Below, piece after piece: positions 34,601-46,416 of a stretch of 64,000 nucleotides of DNA. The position numbers and the translations under genes were made by a program. The DNA is from Anthoceros angustus (taxonomy: Eukaryota; Streptophyta; Anthocerotopsida; Anthocerotales; Anthocerotaceae). The notes below the pieces were generated by a model, which saw nothing but the letters and a program-made list of their open reading frames with translations, ran no database searches and was not told the origin of the DNA. The first letter of the stretch is position 1. Each line of letters starts with the position of its first letter. The stretch covers positions 62,001 through 126,000 of the forward strand of contig MU008182.1 in NCBI GenBank assembly GCA_010909165.1, given 5' to 3'.

Positions 34601-35880
34601 TCGGCGTCGTCAAAATCAACTCCTCCGGTTGACCATCTCTCGCCTCTTACCTTCTGGCCGTCTTGATGAGGCCGCTTCTTGGTCGCCGATATGCGAATGA
34701 AGACGCGGTGGTGCGGGATGGCACCCGAGGCGGTTGCCCCCATCCTCCCCACCCGGTCGGTCCATCGTCGTCGCGCGTCGCGCGCCGCTTGCCCGTGTGG
34801 TACGCGACTGGCAAGCCTCGGTGCCATACTCTCCACCTTGAACCGGTTGTCCACCGCCTTGTTCCATCTTGAAGGCAATGGCTTCCTCTCTCGGAAGGCG
34901 CGGGCCATGAGTCCTACCGTGCATTCAAGGCACCATTTTGAAAAACTTGTTTGCAAAGGCCGGCGGTGGTCATTCAGCTATCGGCGGGACCCGCTGCTGC
35001 ACTTGCTACTTGCCCATAATCACAACATTTTCGACCACAACCTCGACTGTGGAGCAATTTTCATGTCCCATTGGTTACGTTGTTACTCGTGATGTATGAT
35101 ATTGCCCAAATGGCGCGGCTCTCAATGCCCCCATTACTCCATTTTAACTAATCATCGACTTCCTCGACCATTCCACACGTCACTTGGGTATTGGCACATT
35201 CCGCCATTGGATCGTGCTTGTTTGTTTGGAAATACTTTAATGCCCACTTGGCATCTTGGTTTTGCCCATCCGTTGCTACTCAAACGACATGCCACAATCT
35301 ATGTGCCGGTAGCATGGGTTCCTCCTCTCCATCCCTCGCCGAGTAGGCACGGCCAAGGCCCACCCTGTTTCCATCCACTCTCCGGATGCATCATGCCTTG
35401 AGTTACTGCGATGGCCACACAAATGGACCATCGATGGAGTGCACCACACACGAAACCTTCTCGGTATTCACAAGGTCAAACCCGGTATCGACTTAGCGAT
35501 GGCCTTGTCCCTCTGGCCGACACTCGTACCATCCAACCTTCAGCACGGATTATACTCCTCCGAGCGCATCCGCGATGTTGCTCTATGTGGCCGTGAAGGC
35601 GCTCCTCTTGAGCTCCCGGCAGCCCCTGTCCCACCATGATAAACTTTGCGCTGCTATCTTTTGTGCTCGCCTCCGCTGACGAGGTGGCTGCCTTTGTTCC
35701 ACATGTGACTATGTGCGATGCGCGAGGCCATCCATTATAGCCCTCACTGTGGTCATAGCAGGATGCCCCTCCCATGCGCTCACCCCCCTTCTTGCATGCA
35801 CCCACCTCTTGAAAGTTCGTCGTTCTTCATGGGCACCGTACATCCTCACCTCTTCGTCGTATATGTCCAAAAACGGCTAC
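31700..35880. other. Left arm of CACTA1
   Basis: About 4 kb. From 32.3 kb on the plus strand is C- and T-rich and the minus strand G- and A-rich, giving many long but meaningless frames. Minus-strand pieces at 34492-34956 and 35476-35805 lie downstream of the transposase and could be its C-terminal region or 3' exons, but I see no motif that proves it. No other element ends were found. Confidence 0.45.
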
Positions 35881-35881
35881 A

Positions 35882-37941
35882 TCACCTTAGTGTGATACAG
35901 CACATAAGTATGGGCTTGGCGCACCTCAGCGGCATCCATTGTGTCTGGGGCCGACACCCAACTTTTCTCCCACACGGTCCTCGGGACTCCATGATCCACG
36001 TGACCATAATGCGGAGGAATGACATGCCATGCATACTCTCTCTCTCATATACCCCACGGCTATCTTGGACTCTGGTTTGTGTGGCTATGCTTCTGGATCC
36101 TAAGTATCTCTCCACCGGGTACATCCACAGTGTGTGCCCAGCAATCGACCTCGTCCACTAAATGTATTATGAGGTGGGTTGATATATCAAAGACCTTTGG
36201 AGGAATTGCTTTTCCGAGCACATCACCCATGACCTCTTCTCGTTGTGCTTGAATTTCATGGCCCGGTATTGTCCGTGGCAAATCCATCCATGATCGACCC
36301 AATTTCACAACCGCCTTGTACACCTCTGGTCTATGCACCCCGAAGGACGATGGGAAGATGATTTCCAGCATGATGTGCCGATCATGGCACTTCTGCCACT
36401 TTGCCCCCTCTAATTTCGCTCCTATGTTAGACCCATAGCACTGGCGCTTTATGCGTTTAATTCTCTCTATGACTTGGAGGTCGTCTTTCGCCAAAGCGTA
36501 AGGCGCCTCGGGCAATGGATCCTCTCCTACCGCCACAACCACCTTTTCCCTCCATTGGCTTCCATGTCCATCCTTGATGCTAGGTCGTCGCTCTCCCGTC
36601 AAAGTGTGCCATATGGCCTCTGCATTGTTCTTTTCCACGTGCATGACATCCTTTGGCGCCATCACAAGAAGGTGGCGCCAATATGGGAGCACCCTAAGCA
36701 GAAGACATCCGCGTTCCAAAATTTCCTCTGCGGATCTCGGCGTGGCACCTTCTCTGCGTACCATATCATCACCACATCATCAAGCGTTGGTGGCACGGGT
36801 GGGGGGAGTTCCCCGTCCATCGTCATCACATCCTTCTCCCTTGAACCACCTCTGCCCAACATAAACCTTTTTAATTGATGAGAATAGCGGGAATCCAGTC
36901 CACCAGAATCCACACGCCGGGTCCCTTTCACTTGCAATCCGGTGGTGCCCAACCACAGGTAGTCGGCAATGACGTTGACACGCCGCACCTAAAATGCCTC
37001 CTAGGATCGTTCACGGTATTGAAAAGTCTTCCATGTCCACCCCTCTCCACAACTCTTCCGGTTCTTCTACCGGGCGCCATATAAACATCAAAATTTTTAC
37101 CATGCCCGGTCACAGGTACAATGAGAGGCATGATGACATGGCGTCCTTTGCAAGCCGAGGAGGCATGTTGTTGAGCGAATAGCATAACTGGCCATATGGA
37201 CGTGTTGACACTGTGACCAAAGGGGTTGAAGCCGTCGTGCATAATGCCAACCTCAAGTTGCGAGGTTCATCCCGAACCCTTCAAGCGCATCAAATACTCT
37301 CCATGTTGGGGTGTCTCGCCATCATGGACATGTCCCCATTCTCGCTTTGCCTCCCGACGTACCAAGTCATCATCATGCTATTTCATTGAACATGCGTTTC
37401 AATCGTCTTGAAATGAGGACCTTGAAACGACATCTCGCTCATCAAACCCTTCCTTGTACGCGTGCCACTGCGAGGGCAATGGGCTGCCAGCGTACTCACC
37501 CCGAATAGAATACAATCTTTTTCACAAGCATGGATTTTCACGTATCTTGGCCCAAACATGTACAACACGACTTTGCCTCGCACATGTCCTTCGGCTTGTT
37601 TGGGCGCAAAATATCCACACTTAAGAGCTTTAAAAGTGCGTCACGGCGGCGTCGCGATGTCATACATCGTTTGCCAAGCAATAACAACGATTATTTAGCC
37701 TTTCTTTCGATTGGACTTCCTCTTCAATGTGGTATACGTTTTGGCTCAAGCATCTGGACTCCATCCTGCCCCTTGCAACATCCGTGGCTTCCGAACTCGT
37801 CCACTGCGCCGGGCATATCATCACCTCCGAACCCTCATCCATACTTTCGTCGTCGGAACTACTAGTGTGGTCGGTAGGATGGCCACGCTTTCGTTCCGAG
37901 ACCATCGAGCCGTATCCAATCCTGCGTGGAGGCGCCGTCAA
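35882..37941 (-). pseudogene. CACTA transposase, TNP2 type
   Basis: Would cut and paste the element. Read downward on the minus strand. An acidic N-terminal piece (37941-37660, DHTSSSDDESMDEGSE) comes first. Next is the TNP2 cysteine segment KIHACEKDCILFG with a following CP (37583-37383). Next is the Transposase_21 core box MHDGFNPFGHSVNTSIWPVM (37242-37183), then PLIVPVTGHGKNFDVYMAP. Then comes PYWRHLLVMAPKDVMHVEKN in the largest frame, 36764-36060. DUF4218-type features close it: PPKVFDISTHLIIHLVDEV and MYPVERYLGSRSIATQ (36124-36065). Frame changes separate all pieces. Order and wording match the plant TNP2 family. The gene is inactive as written. Confidence 0.88.
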
Positions 37942-40900
37942 AACGCTCTTCTATGCCACCGTGTCTCGCCGACCGCAAAAGCCACCTTAAAGCTAGAATT
38001 GGAGTGCATTTGCTGGCCATTGATGCGAGAGAACTCACCACCGCGGTGTACACAGGCGGTGGCGGTGAATTCTTGAAATGTGTGCGAATACGAGCTGCGA
38101 GCTCGCGAGCTCATGGTGGCGGGGACAATACATGTACACCACATGCATTTCGTGGCATCCTCCCGGTCGTGATCTGGTAGGCACGGCAACCACAGACAAA
38201 GGTGGTACATCCGTTATCCGAACGCCCGTCCCCACGTGTGCAATCATGACTTCATGACCCATAAAACAGACGACACGTAGGACTGGAGCGTGCTTGCGAA
38301 ACCATGGGCCAGCACAGCGTCACGCTTGGAGATCCGCCGTCGATGACCGGCGGGTAAGTCGGCCGACGATCGGGGCAAAGCGGCTACGCGATGCAGACGG
38401 CGGCATCAGATGGGACAAGAACCTCGCGCCTGGACGCACAGCGAATTTGCGCAGGAGCCACCACCGTCTTCCAATCCCAACTCGGTAGGAGAGCACGGTT
38501 GGCGAGCACGCCATATGCACGCAATGTTCGCGACAGCGTACGCGCGGCGGTGGAAGCTGCCGGCGTTATGTCAGCGTGGTAGCCGACTCTTACGGGGCCG
38601 GAGATTGGGCGTGTGGGGTGACACGCAATGGAAAGGGAGGATGTCTTGTGGCTAGCTAGGTGGTCGGCACCAGCGGTCGGGATGGTTGACACGCGTGATC
38701 ATTGCATTTGGGGATGCGTGTTTTGATTTAAAGTTGATTACACACAATCCAAAAGTTCGACAACGGCCTTGATCGTCCTAAGCTTGCAAGCATATGCGAA
38801 CAAAGCGTTCGGAGGCGCCTTCCCCTTGGTGTAAACAACCTCCTTCATGTCCACTTGTCTCGGCAAGGAATAGTGTTGAGCTCATTGTCTCAAAGTCTGT
38901 GACTCCCATGTTGCGTCGCCATTCACGTGAAAGGGCACTTGAACGGTGCGCAGATCGTTCCATCTTTGTCTCGTCCAACGCATCCCAATTCCATTCACGT
39001 GAAGTGTGTAGCTTGAGCCCACGGTGGCAGCGCTTGTGAAGCCCCACATCGGCGGTTGTTCTATCCAAGCAGGACTCAATTTAGAACCTCCTCCTTGGAT
39101 CGTGGCCTCTGCAAATTGTAGCTCCGAATGCGGTTCGCCTCTTCTTCCCATGGAGGAAATGTGGCTTGGGCTGGCACTCCGTCGGCGCCCGGATGCGCCA
39201 CAGGCGATTGCTCCTCCACTTTCCTCTTGCCCTTCGCATCACCCGGGGCGGATCGGTCCCTACGGGAGGGGTGTACATCCCTTACCCTTCTCTCTCTCCC
39301 TCTCGCCTTCAACTTCCGAGGCTTGCGGCGCCCGCAATCCTTGCCAATTCTCTCCATCGAGGTATGCAATGGACCGGAATCTAGAGAATGCCTTGTGCAT
39401 CTAGGAGGAGAAGACAAAGAGCTATAGCACCAATCACCATACTTTGTTTATTACGCGTGACTCGGAAGGCGTGCAAGCGGTGACTTGTCATGTCGGTCAG
39501 CGGTATGAGCGGGCACCAAACCATACCCATCCATTCCGCCAGCGAGGCAGGGGCGAGTCCGAGTTTTGGGTGACATGAGAAGTACACGTAGTGATCAAAG
39601 AAGAAGGACTTTCCCATCCCAGTTTAATTACGGTAATCATATACCCACATTGTGAGGTATAAACCGTCCCTAGTCACACGACGGAAGTGATCCGAGGCGG
39701 CAAGAGCCAAGCGGGCGGCACTCCATACCAGGTCCTTGATGGCCGACAAGAGGAGAGCAACCTCCGTCCATCATCCTTGATGGCCATCGTCATTGACGAG
39801 GCAGCCCTCGTCCTTGATGGGCATCGTCGGTTTCAGCACGAGCAACAACGATGTGCAAACACTTCGCAATGATCCACAAGCAGACGGTGAGGGAGCGGAA
39901 TGTTGCGGTTCGTCTCACGGATTCCACAACACCTGCAGCATGAACTTGCGGGTTGGAGAAAAGGGCCAAACAAAAGTGTTCACATGCGGCGCCTCCGAGC
40001 ACCCAATCCATACCGTGTGCGGTCACGAACACCATGCCCGCACGGTAGAAGGGACCACCTCGCTAGAGAAGGAACCACCGCCACCGACGGCAAGACGCCG
40101 TGAGGGATATGAGAGCGCTCCGCCGTGAAGGGCGGGGACACGCGCCATTCCCATATGATCCTTGATGGCCATCGGCGGTTTCCGTTGGCGGTGAAGATGG
40201 AGACATGCACACACGCCTCGTCTTTGCGAGCTACCGATGGATACCCACGGTGGTTTCGGCGGAAGCTCGTTGCGGCATGCACATGTCCGTCATAGAGGCA
40301 CAAGGTAGAGCGGCGAGGCGTGTTTCCGGGAAGACAAGCTCGCCTCGGATGCGAAGATGACCAAAACAAAGGTAGTAGCGTGAAGCGAGGGCAAGGTGGT
40401 GACATTTAAAGCGGAACACGACGACCTTAGGCAGCCTCTTGTCCTCCGGCCACATCGGGTTGCGGATGAGAGGATCTTGAATTTCAGCCGTTCCTTACAT
40501 GTGAGAAAGGAGACATGGCGGTGGCATGGCGCGTCGTCGACGATGGCGGTTGGCGGTAAATTCATGGAGGCGGTGGCGCGGGCAAAGCGAGCGGAACACG
40601 GTAGATGTCATGTCTCCCAAGGTCCGGATATCCTTTGCAGTGCGGCCGAGTGACGCCGTCACATTGGCGTCTGCCGGTGTGAATACATGACACGTTACGC
40701 CATGTGGCGCGTTTGATTGGTGGACTGCACAACGGGAGTCTCGAACGATGCACATCATTATATGGGAGAACGGGAATTGGCATATATATGGCAAATTCAC
40801 ATACGGACGGTCCTTCATTCATGGCATAATGAATGGGGGCATTTAGTTTGCTTGAATGGCTCTCATGTGCCACCTACTGTCCTTGCACAATGGGGTAGAA

Positions 40901-42184
40901 GAAGCAGATACCGAAACAGAGAACGGGCGCGTCCGTCAATGCACACGACCTTCAGACATGGCATGTTTTCTACCATGCCCTGGCTTTTCAAATATTCTAA
41001 TGGCTTGCAGACACCTTTCTTGGACAACGGTGGAGAAGACAAGTTTATGCGAGAGAAAGGGAGCCATTGTCCTTGGTTCATGGCGTTATAAGGCCATGAC
41101 ATTGTCATGGCCTTCAACATAGGGACCATACATGGCATGCATGGAGGAATGGCATACGTTGACACAAGGTTTGCATACAACAAGTATCACGGTGCATGCA
41201 GGTTGCTGGCATGGCACGAAGTCTCCTCCTCTCTCCTCTTTCCTCCCTCCCCACACCGCGCCGCCCCACGCCGGCACCACTCCCCACACACCATGGCCAC
41301 CGCCATCACCACGGCTCCACGGTGCGGACATCGTCGCATCGGCTGGATCGGTAGGCAATGTGGTATGCAGAACGGGCAAAGCATAAAAATAGCAAATTAA
41401 CACATGCATGGTCCGTGGAGCATGGCAGTTCTAAGCTGGTCTTGCCCTTGAAATGGCATGCCACATCCGGGCATTACCAGACGAAATGGCATTGCGAACA
41501 CTTGTCCTTGGGTCGCCAATGGGGGATGATTAAATGGCAAAATTGTCTTATTGGAGGGAAGGGCTGGTCTACAGAATCATTTGTCCTTGTGTCACGAAAT
41601 GGTAATCCATAATGGGCTAAATTTGTCCTTGGCTCTCCAAATGGTCATCCGAATGGCCAAAATTGACATGAGGCGAAGACATGGTCATGACGAGGAACAT
41701 TTGTCCTTGGGTCACGAAATGACCATACATGATGAATGTTTTGTCCTTGGACCACGAAATGCGCATGAGCAAAGGGAAATTATTTTCCTTGATGCGAGAT
41801 ATGGTAATCCATAATGGGCTAAATTTGTCCTTGGACGAAAATCGATAAACGGGATGCCTATATATGCCAAACATGCATGGATGCCATATGCCGTAATGGT
41901 GTGGTGGACAATCGGAAGTTGCGCGGTGTTTTAGGCATGTGAATGCCACATGTACACATATAGGTGGTGGGCAAACTCCGAGTTTGTGCCCGGAAATCGG
42001 CATGCATGGCACATGAGCCGGTGGCATGCCCTAGGACTTATGCCTCGCCTCTCTTCTCCTCTTGCCCCTCTTCCCCATCACGGGGTTACCTCACCGCCTT
42101 GTCGCCATCGTCACCGGAGTTCCTGCTCACTTTGTCGCGGTTATCGGTTGTGCATGCGGGTGACTCGGTTGGCCTTCCTCGACC
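37942..42184. other. Middle of CACTA1 between the two divergent genes
   Basis: About 4.2 kb separating the 5' sides of the transposase (minus) and the TnpA-like gene (plus), so promoters for both are expected here. No TATA box stands out. 38.3-41.4 kb has open pieces on both strands, some basic (39417-39076 minus), without recognised domains. From about 40.9 kb CATGGC-like words are very frequent. A degenerate tandem repeat lies at 41490-41845. Confidence 0.45.
41490..41845 (+). repeat. Degenerate tandem repeat (TTTGTCCTTGG array)
   Basis: The phrase TTGTCCTTGGGTCACGAAAT and variants recurs about six times between 41497 and 41835, at spacings of roughly 50-130 bp, with ATGGTAATCCATAATGGGCT after two of them. 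It is non-coding and lies inside CACTA1, upstream of the TnpA-like gene. Confidence 0.65.
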
Positions 42185-44640
42185 ATGGTTTGGGACGTTG
42201 ACTTTGAGGATTTGGTCAAGGCTCGCTTAAGCACGAACAACGCCGCCAATCCGGCCGGATGTCCGTGCCCATAACGTCGCCGGGAAGGAGGGATGGGGGC
42301 CCATCGGCGCTTGCGCCAGCCGAGAGGAGAGTCGAAGCCGGAAAATGGTCCACAAGGGACTTGGCGCGAGGAGGCGAGCGGCCCAACGGATGGAAGCACG
42401 GGCGCGGATGGTGGAAGCGGCAAGTGAGGTGGGCGCCGTGGAGAAAGCCGATTCCACAAGTGGAGGGTGGATGCCCATGGCGTGGAGCGGGAAGCGGCGA
42501 GAGGTGGAGGTGCCGAGGAGAACCTTCATGAGTGGAGTCTGCAAGAGGCGGGCGATGCTCGGCGGCCGGAAGTGGAGTGGGTGTCTCCACAGTGGGGAGC
42601 TAACGCTACAATGCTTCAGGAGAGATTCCAAAGTCGGAGGAGGGATCGCCAGGCGGCGACATCCGGAGGAGGACATTGGCCTTAGTCCGGAGCTTGAGGG
42701 CATGTCCAACTTGAGGAGCATGGTGGTGGTGCACAAGAGGGTGACCACCGTGGCTGGGAGAGATGGCATACGTTTGTGGACCTTACGCCGGTGGCGACGG
42801 ACAACCCCAACAACGTGGCGGAGGGAGCCTTTGGAGGGGAGGAGACTCCTGCGGTGGGAGTGGGCGTGGTGGGCGCGGTTGCGGAGGAGGGCCAAGGAGC
42901 GCATGCCTATGATGGTGAGGAGGGCGGTGAGGAGGAGGACACCAGCGGCGAGGATGGGGAGGCGGGAGCGAGGAGGAAGATGTGGAGATGGCGGATCGAG
43001 GTCGAGGAAGACATGCCGACTACATTGCCAGCACATGAAATTGGAGAATTGATTGGCGGTAAGCCATTAGACGATGTCATAGCCGTGTTGTGCTACATGG
43101 GCGTGGTGGCGTGTACATGGTGAGCCGGTTATGCGATGGAGGGTGGATAGAGAATGAGGAGGAGGATGAAGAGTCGTCCGATGAGGAAGGACGAGTGAGG
43201 AAGGCCTTCCACCGCGTGTGTTGGAGCTAGTGTGTGCAAAATGGAGTGATGGTGCCATGGTCGAGCCACGACGAAAGTTTGCGAAAGACCGGTGAGGAAG
43301 GTAGAGTATGAGTTTGCAAGTATAGAGCGCGAGGATATTGTGGCCAGTTTGCGGTGCATCGCGGACAAGGAACCACAATGTGGGCAAGAAGGTGCGCAAG
43401 CGCAATTCGTGGAGGGAGAAGGGAAGGATGCAAAATGGTTGCATCCGCCTAATGTGAGCACGAAGGCATGGAGAAAGGTATGCGGCAAGCCGTGGTGACG
43501 TTGCAAGCATGGGGTGTGTGGCCAACACCACGCGCCGCAACGCCGGCAAGAATTGCACGAGCATGGGACGAATCCCTTTGGTCCAAGAGGAGCAAAGGAG
43601 TTCGAAACGGTATGTCCAACGGGAGGAGCGCAACTGGATGAGTTGAAGTGGGCAGCAAGGCATGGATTGGACAGATCGAGATCGAGTGGTAAAATAGTCG
43701 TTGTGGTTAATGGAATGCTTGGTTGTGATATGTAGGTTTCGCTATGTAGGGGCGTGGATGAGTGATGCGTGTGCATGATGCAGGAAGAAGGGAAGGAAAA
43801 CGGTGGAAGGTGAAGGCCAGTCGTGAAGGAAGGCACAGAACCCGGTGGAGAGAAGGAAGATGGAGGAAGGTGCCAAGCAGGGGCGTCACCGTCAAGTGAT
43901 GCCGGAGGCAACGTGGATGGTGGGGATCCGGAGGTGTGATGGCGTGCCAAAAGGCGTATCACGATCCGTGTCAAAAGCGTGAGTAGGGTGGCAACCCGAT
44001 CGAGAGATTGAATGCTATTCGTTTGCCGTCGTAATTGTGGAAGTGGTGATTTGGCAGCCTATGGGGCCGGAGTGAAGGGCTAGCCATTGAGGCTAGTGGG
44101 TCGAATGCCGCCCACGTAAGGTGGACCACACCAGACGAAACGAGGAGGTGCCGAGCGAAGAGGGTCAAGCAAAAGACAACGGGTGTTGAAGCCGCAAGAG
44201 GAGTCGAGTCGGACGGTGGCGAAGGGTGTAGGCGCAAGTGACATAGGAATGGTTGGTACGTCTATGGGTAGGGGCGTTTGTGGAGGGGAATGTAAATGGT
44301 CGAGATGTTTTCCTGGACGATGGAGTCGCCCGGCATGGGTGGACGGTGATGGTCAATTAGCAACAAACAAGAGGGAATTGGTCCCACCTTTGTAGCCTGG
44401 CATTGACATGTCTAATTGTGAAAGTGGTTATAGAGGTCTGGATAGGTGTAGGAAGATGTGGAGGAACCACGAAACCATTGGTGTTGGTCCAAGAGTCACC
44501 AAGTGACGTCGCGTCGCTTGTGAGGCACATGTTGGTGGTGCACGCGACGACTATGCCCATATCACGTGGAGTTCGTATTGCATCGGTGGAAACAAAGTGC
44601 AAGGGATAGAGGACGATTGAAGTGTCCAAAAATTTGATTT
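42185..44640 (+). pseudogene. TnpA-like gene of CACTA1, broken
   Basis: Starts with VWDVDFEDLVKA at 42185, as in CACTA2. Further pieces in order: a middle segment with FVDLTPVATDNPNN (42774-42820) and an acidic AYDGEEGGEEEDTSGEDGE (about 42900), then the segment homologous to 46504-46908 (acidic DEEGRVRKAFH, then KVEYEFASIEREDIVA near 43300), a lysine-rich part (43780-43980) and a tail near 44200. In this copy the frame is lost many times, while the minus strand is open by chance for 281 codons. The role as subterminal-repeat binding protein is inferred from position only. It is oriented away from the transposase gene. Confidence 0.55.
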
Positions 44641-45463
44641 AAATTGTCAATAAAATCAAACACTTAGATATGTAAGGTATGAGAGTGACGTAAGGGTTAG
44701 CACATATATATTATTATATAAACAAGTCTTGATGCCTATATATACGTGCGTACATACGTATACAAAGAGGCCTGTAAATACACTAATATAATAGAAGTAT
44801 AACAGATGGATGTGTACATATAAACGTACACATACTTATGTCTTGAAGCCTACAAACATATATATGTATATTGAGTATATGCAAAGGAGGTAAAAAGGGA
44901 AGGGAAGGACAGCCCCCCGGGGCAGAGAGAGGTCATTGTAACAAGCAAGTTGAAAGAGGAATAGTGGAAGAGTATAAAATGGCTGTGATAGGGGAGGTCC
45001 TTCTCACAGTCATGAAGGAGGAGGAGAAGTGAAAGAGTATAAAAAGGGTGTGATAAGGGGGGCAATAAATAGGAGGGTGAGGTGAGAGGAGAGAGACCAA
45101 GTATTGTGTTAAGATGGGGTGAGAAGCTGGATAAGAAAAGGACACCTTGAACACCAAGCCACCATAAAGTGTTGCAATATTGAAGTGGTACATGAAGTGA
45201 GAGACCAAGCATTGTGTTAGGATGGTGGGAGAAGGAAGAGAAAGAATGGACCAACTTAACACCAAGCCATCAAACCATCTTTGGAAGTTGGAAGTGGAAA
45301 TTATTAACAATGCTTGTGAGAGAGGGGTGTACCGGAAGGGGAGGGGAAGAGATAGTGTCGTTCGTGTTAAGATGGCACCAAACGGGAGAACTAACAAACT
45401 TAATACCAACCCTCCAAAACATGTTGCAATGTGGAAGTGTAACAAAAATTGCAACATCCACGT
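44641..45463. other. Right subterminal arm of CACTA1
   Basis: Starts AT-rich (44640-44900, TATATA runs), then purine-rich on the plus strand. Several GTGTTGCAATATTG / ACATGTTGCAATGTGG motifs approach the end. It matches 48.0-49.13 kb of CACTA2 closely, including CAAGCATTGTGTTAGGATGG. No gene is seen. Confidence 0.65.
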
Positions 45464-45487
45464 ATAGGGTGCCCTTTTCTAGTAGGG
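45464..45487 (-). repeat. Right terminal inverted repeat of CACTA1
   Basis: Complement identical to 31421-31444. It is followed by the CGT target duplication at 45488-45490. Confidence 0.92.
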
Positions 45488-45490
45488 CGT

Positions 45491-45800
45491 GTGGTGATGT
45501 CATTGGTTTGTGGACCTTACTTGGGTGGCGATGGACAACCCCAACAACGTGGGAGGAGGTGCCTGTGGAGAGGAGACTGCGCCTAAGGTGGACAGTGCTG
45601 TGGAGGAGGCGGTTGCGGGGGCCAAGGCACATATGATGGTCGGGAGGCGGTGAGGAGAGGACACCAATGGCGCGATGATGGGAAGCGCGAGGCGAATGTG
45701 GAGATGGCGGATGATGAGGTGGAGCGGACATACCGACTACATTGCCACTACACGATTGAAGAATTGGGAGCGGTTGGCGGTGGCCACTAGACAACGTCAT
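45491..45800 (+). pseudogene. TnpA-like gene of CACTA2, middle part
   Basis: Resumes directly after the CACTA1 target duplication with the FVDLT / MDNPNN segment (about 45509-45555) and an acidic/basic stretch, matching 42774-43070 and 30985-31250. It is cut at about 45800 by the LTR and continues at 46417. Confidence 0.6.
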
Positions 45801-46416
45801 TCGACGGTAAGCACTTGAATTCACATAAGCACTTCCTCAACAACCAAGCAAACAAATCTAATACATCTAGATATATATGTGCAACCAATAACAATGTGAG
45901 GAGTAGCTACATGTCGCAGCACAACACACTCTTCCACGAGAACAAGACGCAAAATTTCTCACATCGCTCTCGAGTCATAGCTTTGGCCTCCTCACAACGC
46001 TCTCGCTTGCATATCTAGAGGACAAGCTATGATCTGAGCTTGTCCTCAATGGAAGGGTCTATATACTAGCCTTAGCATCGGCATATTCCTAAGATATCCT
46101 ATTGGCATCAGCATATGCCGGAAATATCCTAAGAATACACTATAATATGCAAGGAATATGCCCAAGCATATTACTTGAGCTTATCCACTTAGCTATTGTA
46201 TTCTAAGAATTTACTATTATATGCAAGAAATATGCCAAAGCATATTACTTGAGCTTATCCACTTAGCTATTGCTAACCATATTTAATTAACACTAATAAA
46301 TGATTAATTAGCATAAGCACCTTAGATTAATTAAAACTAATTACTTACTTAAAGATAAGTAATTACATTAATTAATGCTAATCAAACACTAAACCCAAGT
46401 GCAGAGATTAGTATCA
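45801..46416 (-). repeat. Solo LTR, minus orientation
   Basis: About 616 bp with no matching protein, inserted in CACTA2 (the flanking sequence joins into the uninterrupted phrase found at 43060-43085 in CACTA1). On the minus strand it begins TGATACTAATCTCTGC and ends GAATTCAAGTGCTTACC. A TATATAGACCC box lies near the middle. A ~72 bp unit is duplicated inside (AAGCATATTACTTGAGC at about 46165 and 46237). Its end matches the remnant at 24195-24295. Exact ends and target duplication are uncertain. Confidence 0.7.

Larger units (their letters stand above)
31421..45487 (+). mobile_element. CACTA1 (EnSpm-type DNA transposon), 14.07 kb
   Basis: Both ends are visible. The left end begins CCCTACTAGAAAAGGGCACC at 31421 and the right end, on the complement from 45487, begins with the same 20 bases. 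The match continues to 24 bases. Both are flanked by the 3-bp duplication CGT (31418-31420 and 45488-45490), the size made by CACTA transposases. Close to both ends lie many TGTTACA and GTTGCAAT motifs in both directions, like the transposase-binding subterminal repeats of this superfamily. Inside is a TNP2-type transposase on the minus strand and a TnpA-like gene on the plus strand. The first bases are CCCTA and not CACTA. Confidence 0.92.

Noticed and set aside
34492-34956. Possible C-terminal part of the TNP2 transposase
   Set aside because: Strand and position fit, but I could not see any DUF4216-like or other conserved wording, so it was left in the unassigned left arm.
41490-41845. CRISPR-like array
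   Set aside because: Repeat units vary and the spacing is irregular; it lies inside a eukaryotic DNA transposon and there are no cas genes.
42227-43036. 269-codon minus-strand open frame
   Set aside because: Shadow of the GC-rich plus-strand TnpA-like gene. Its composition is Pro/Ser/His/Arg and no motif is present.
43129-43974. 281-codon minus-strand open frame
   Set aside because: It lies opposite the TnpA-like gene. It is Ser/Pro/His-rich low complexity and shares position with a 243-codon shadow at 46389-47120. The plus-strand translation looks like the real protein.
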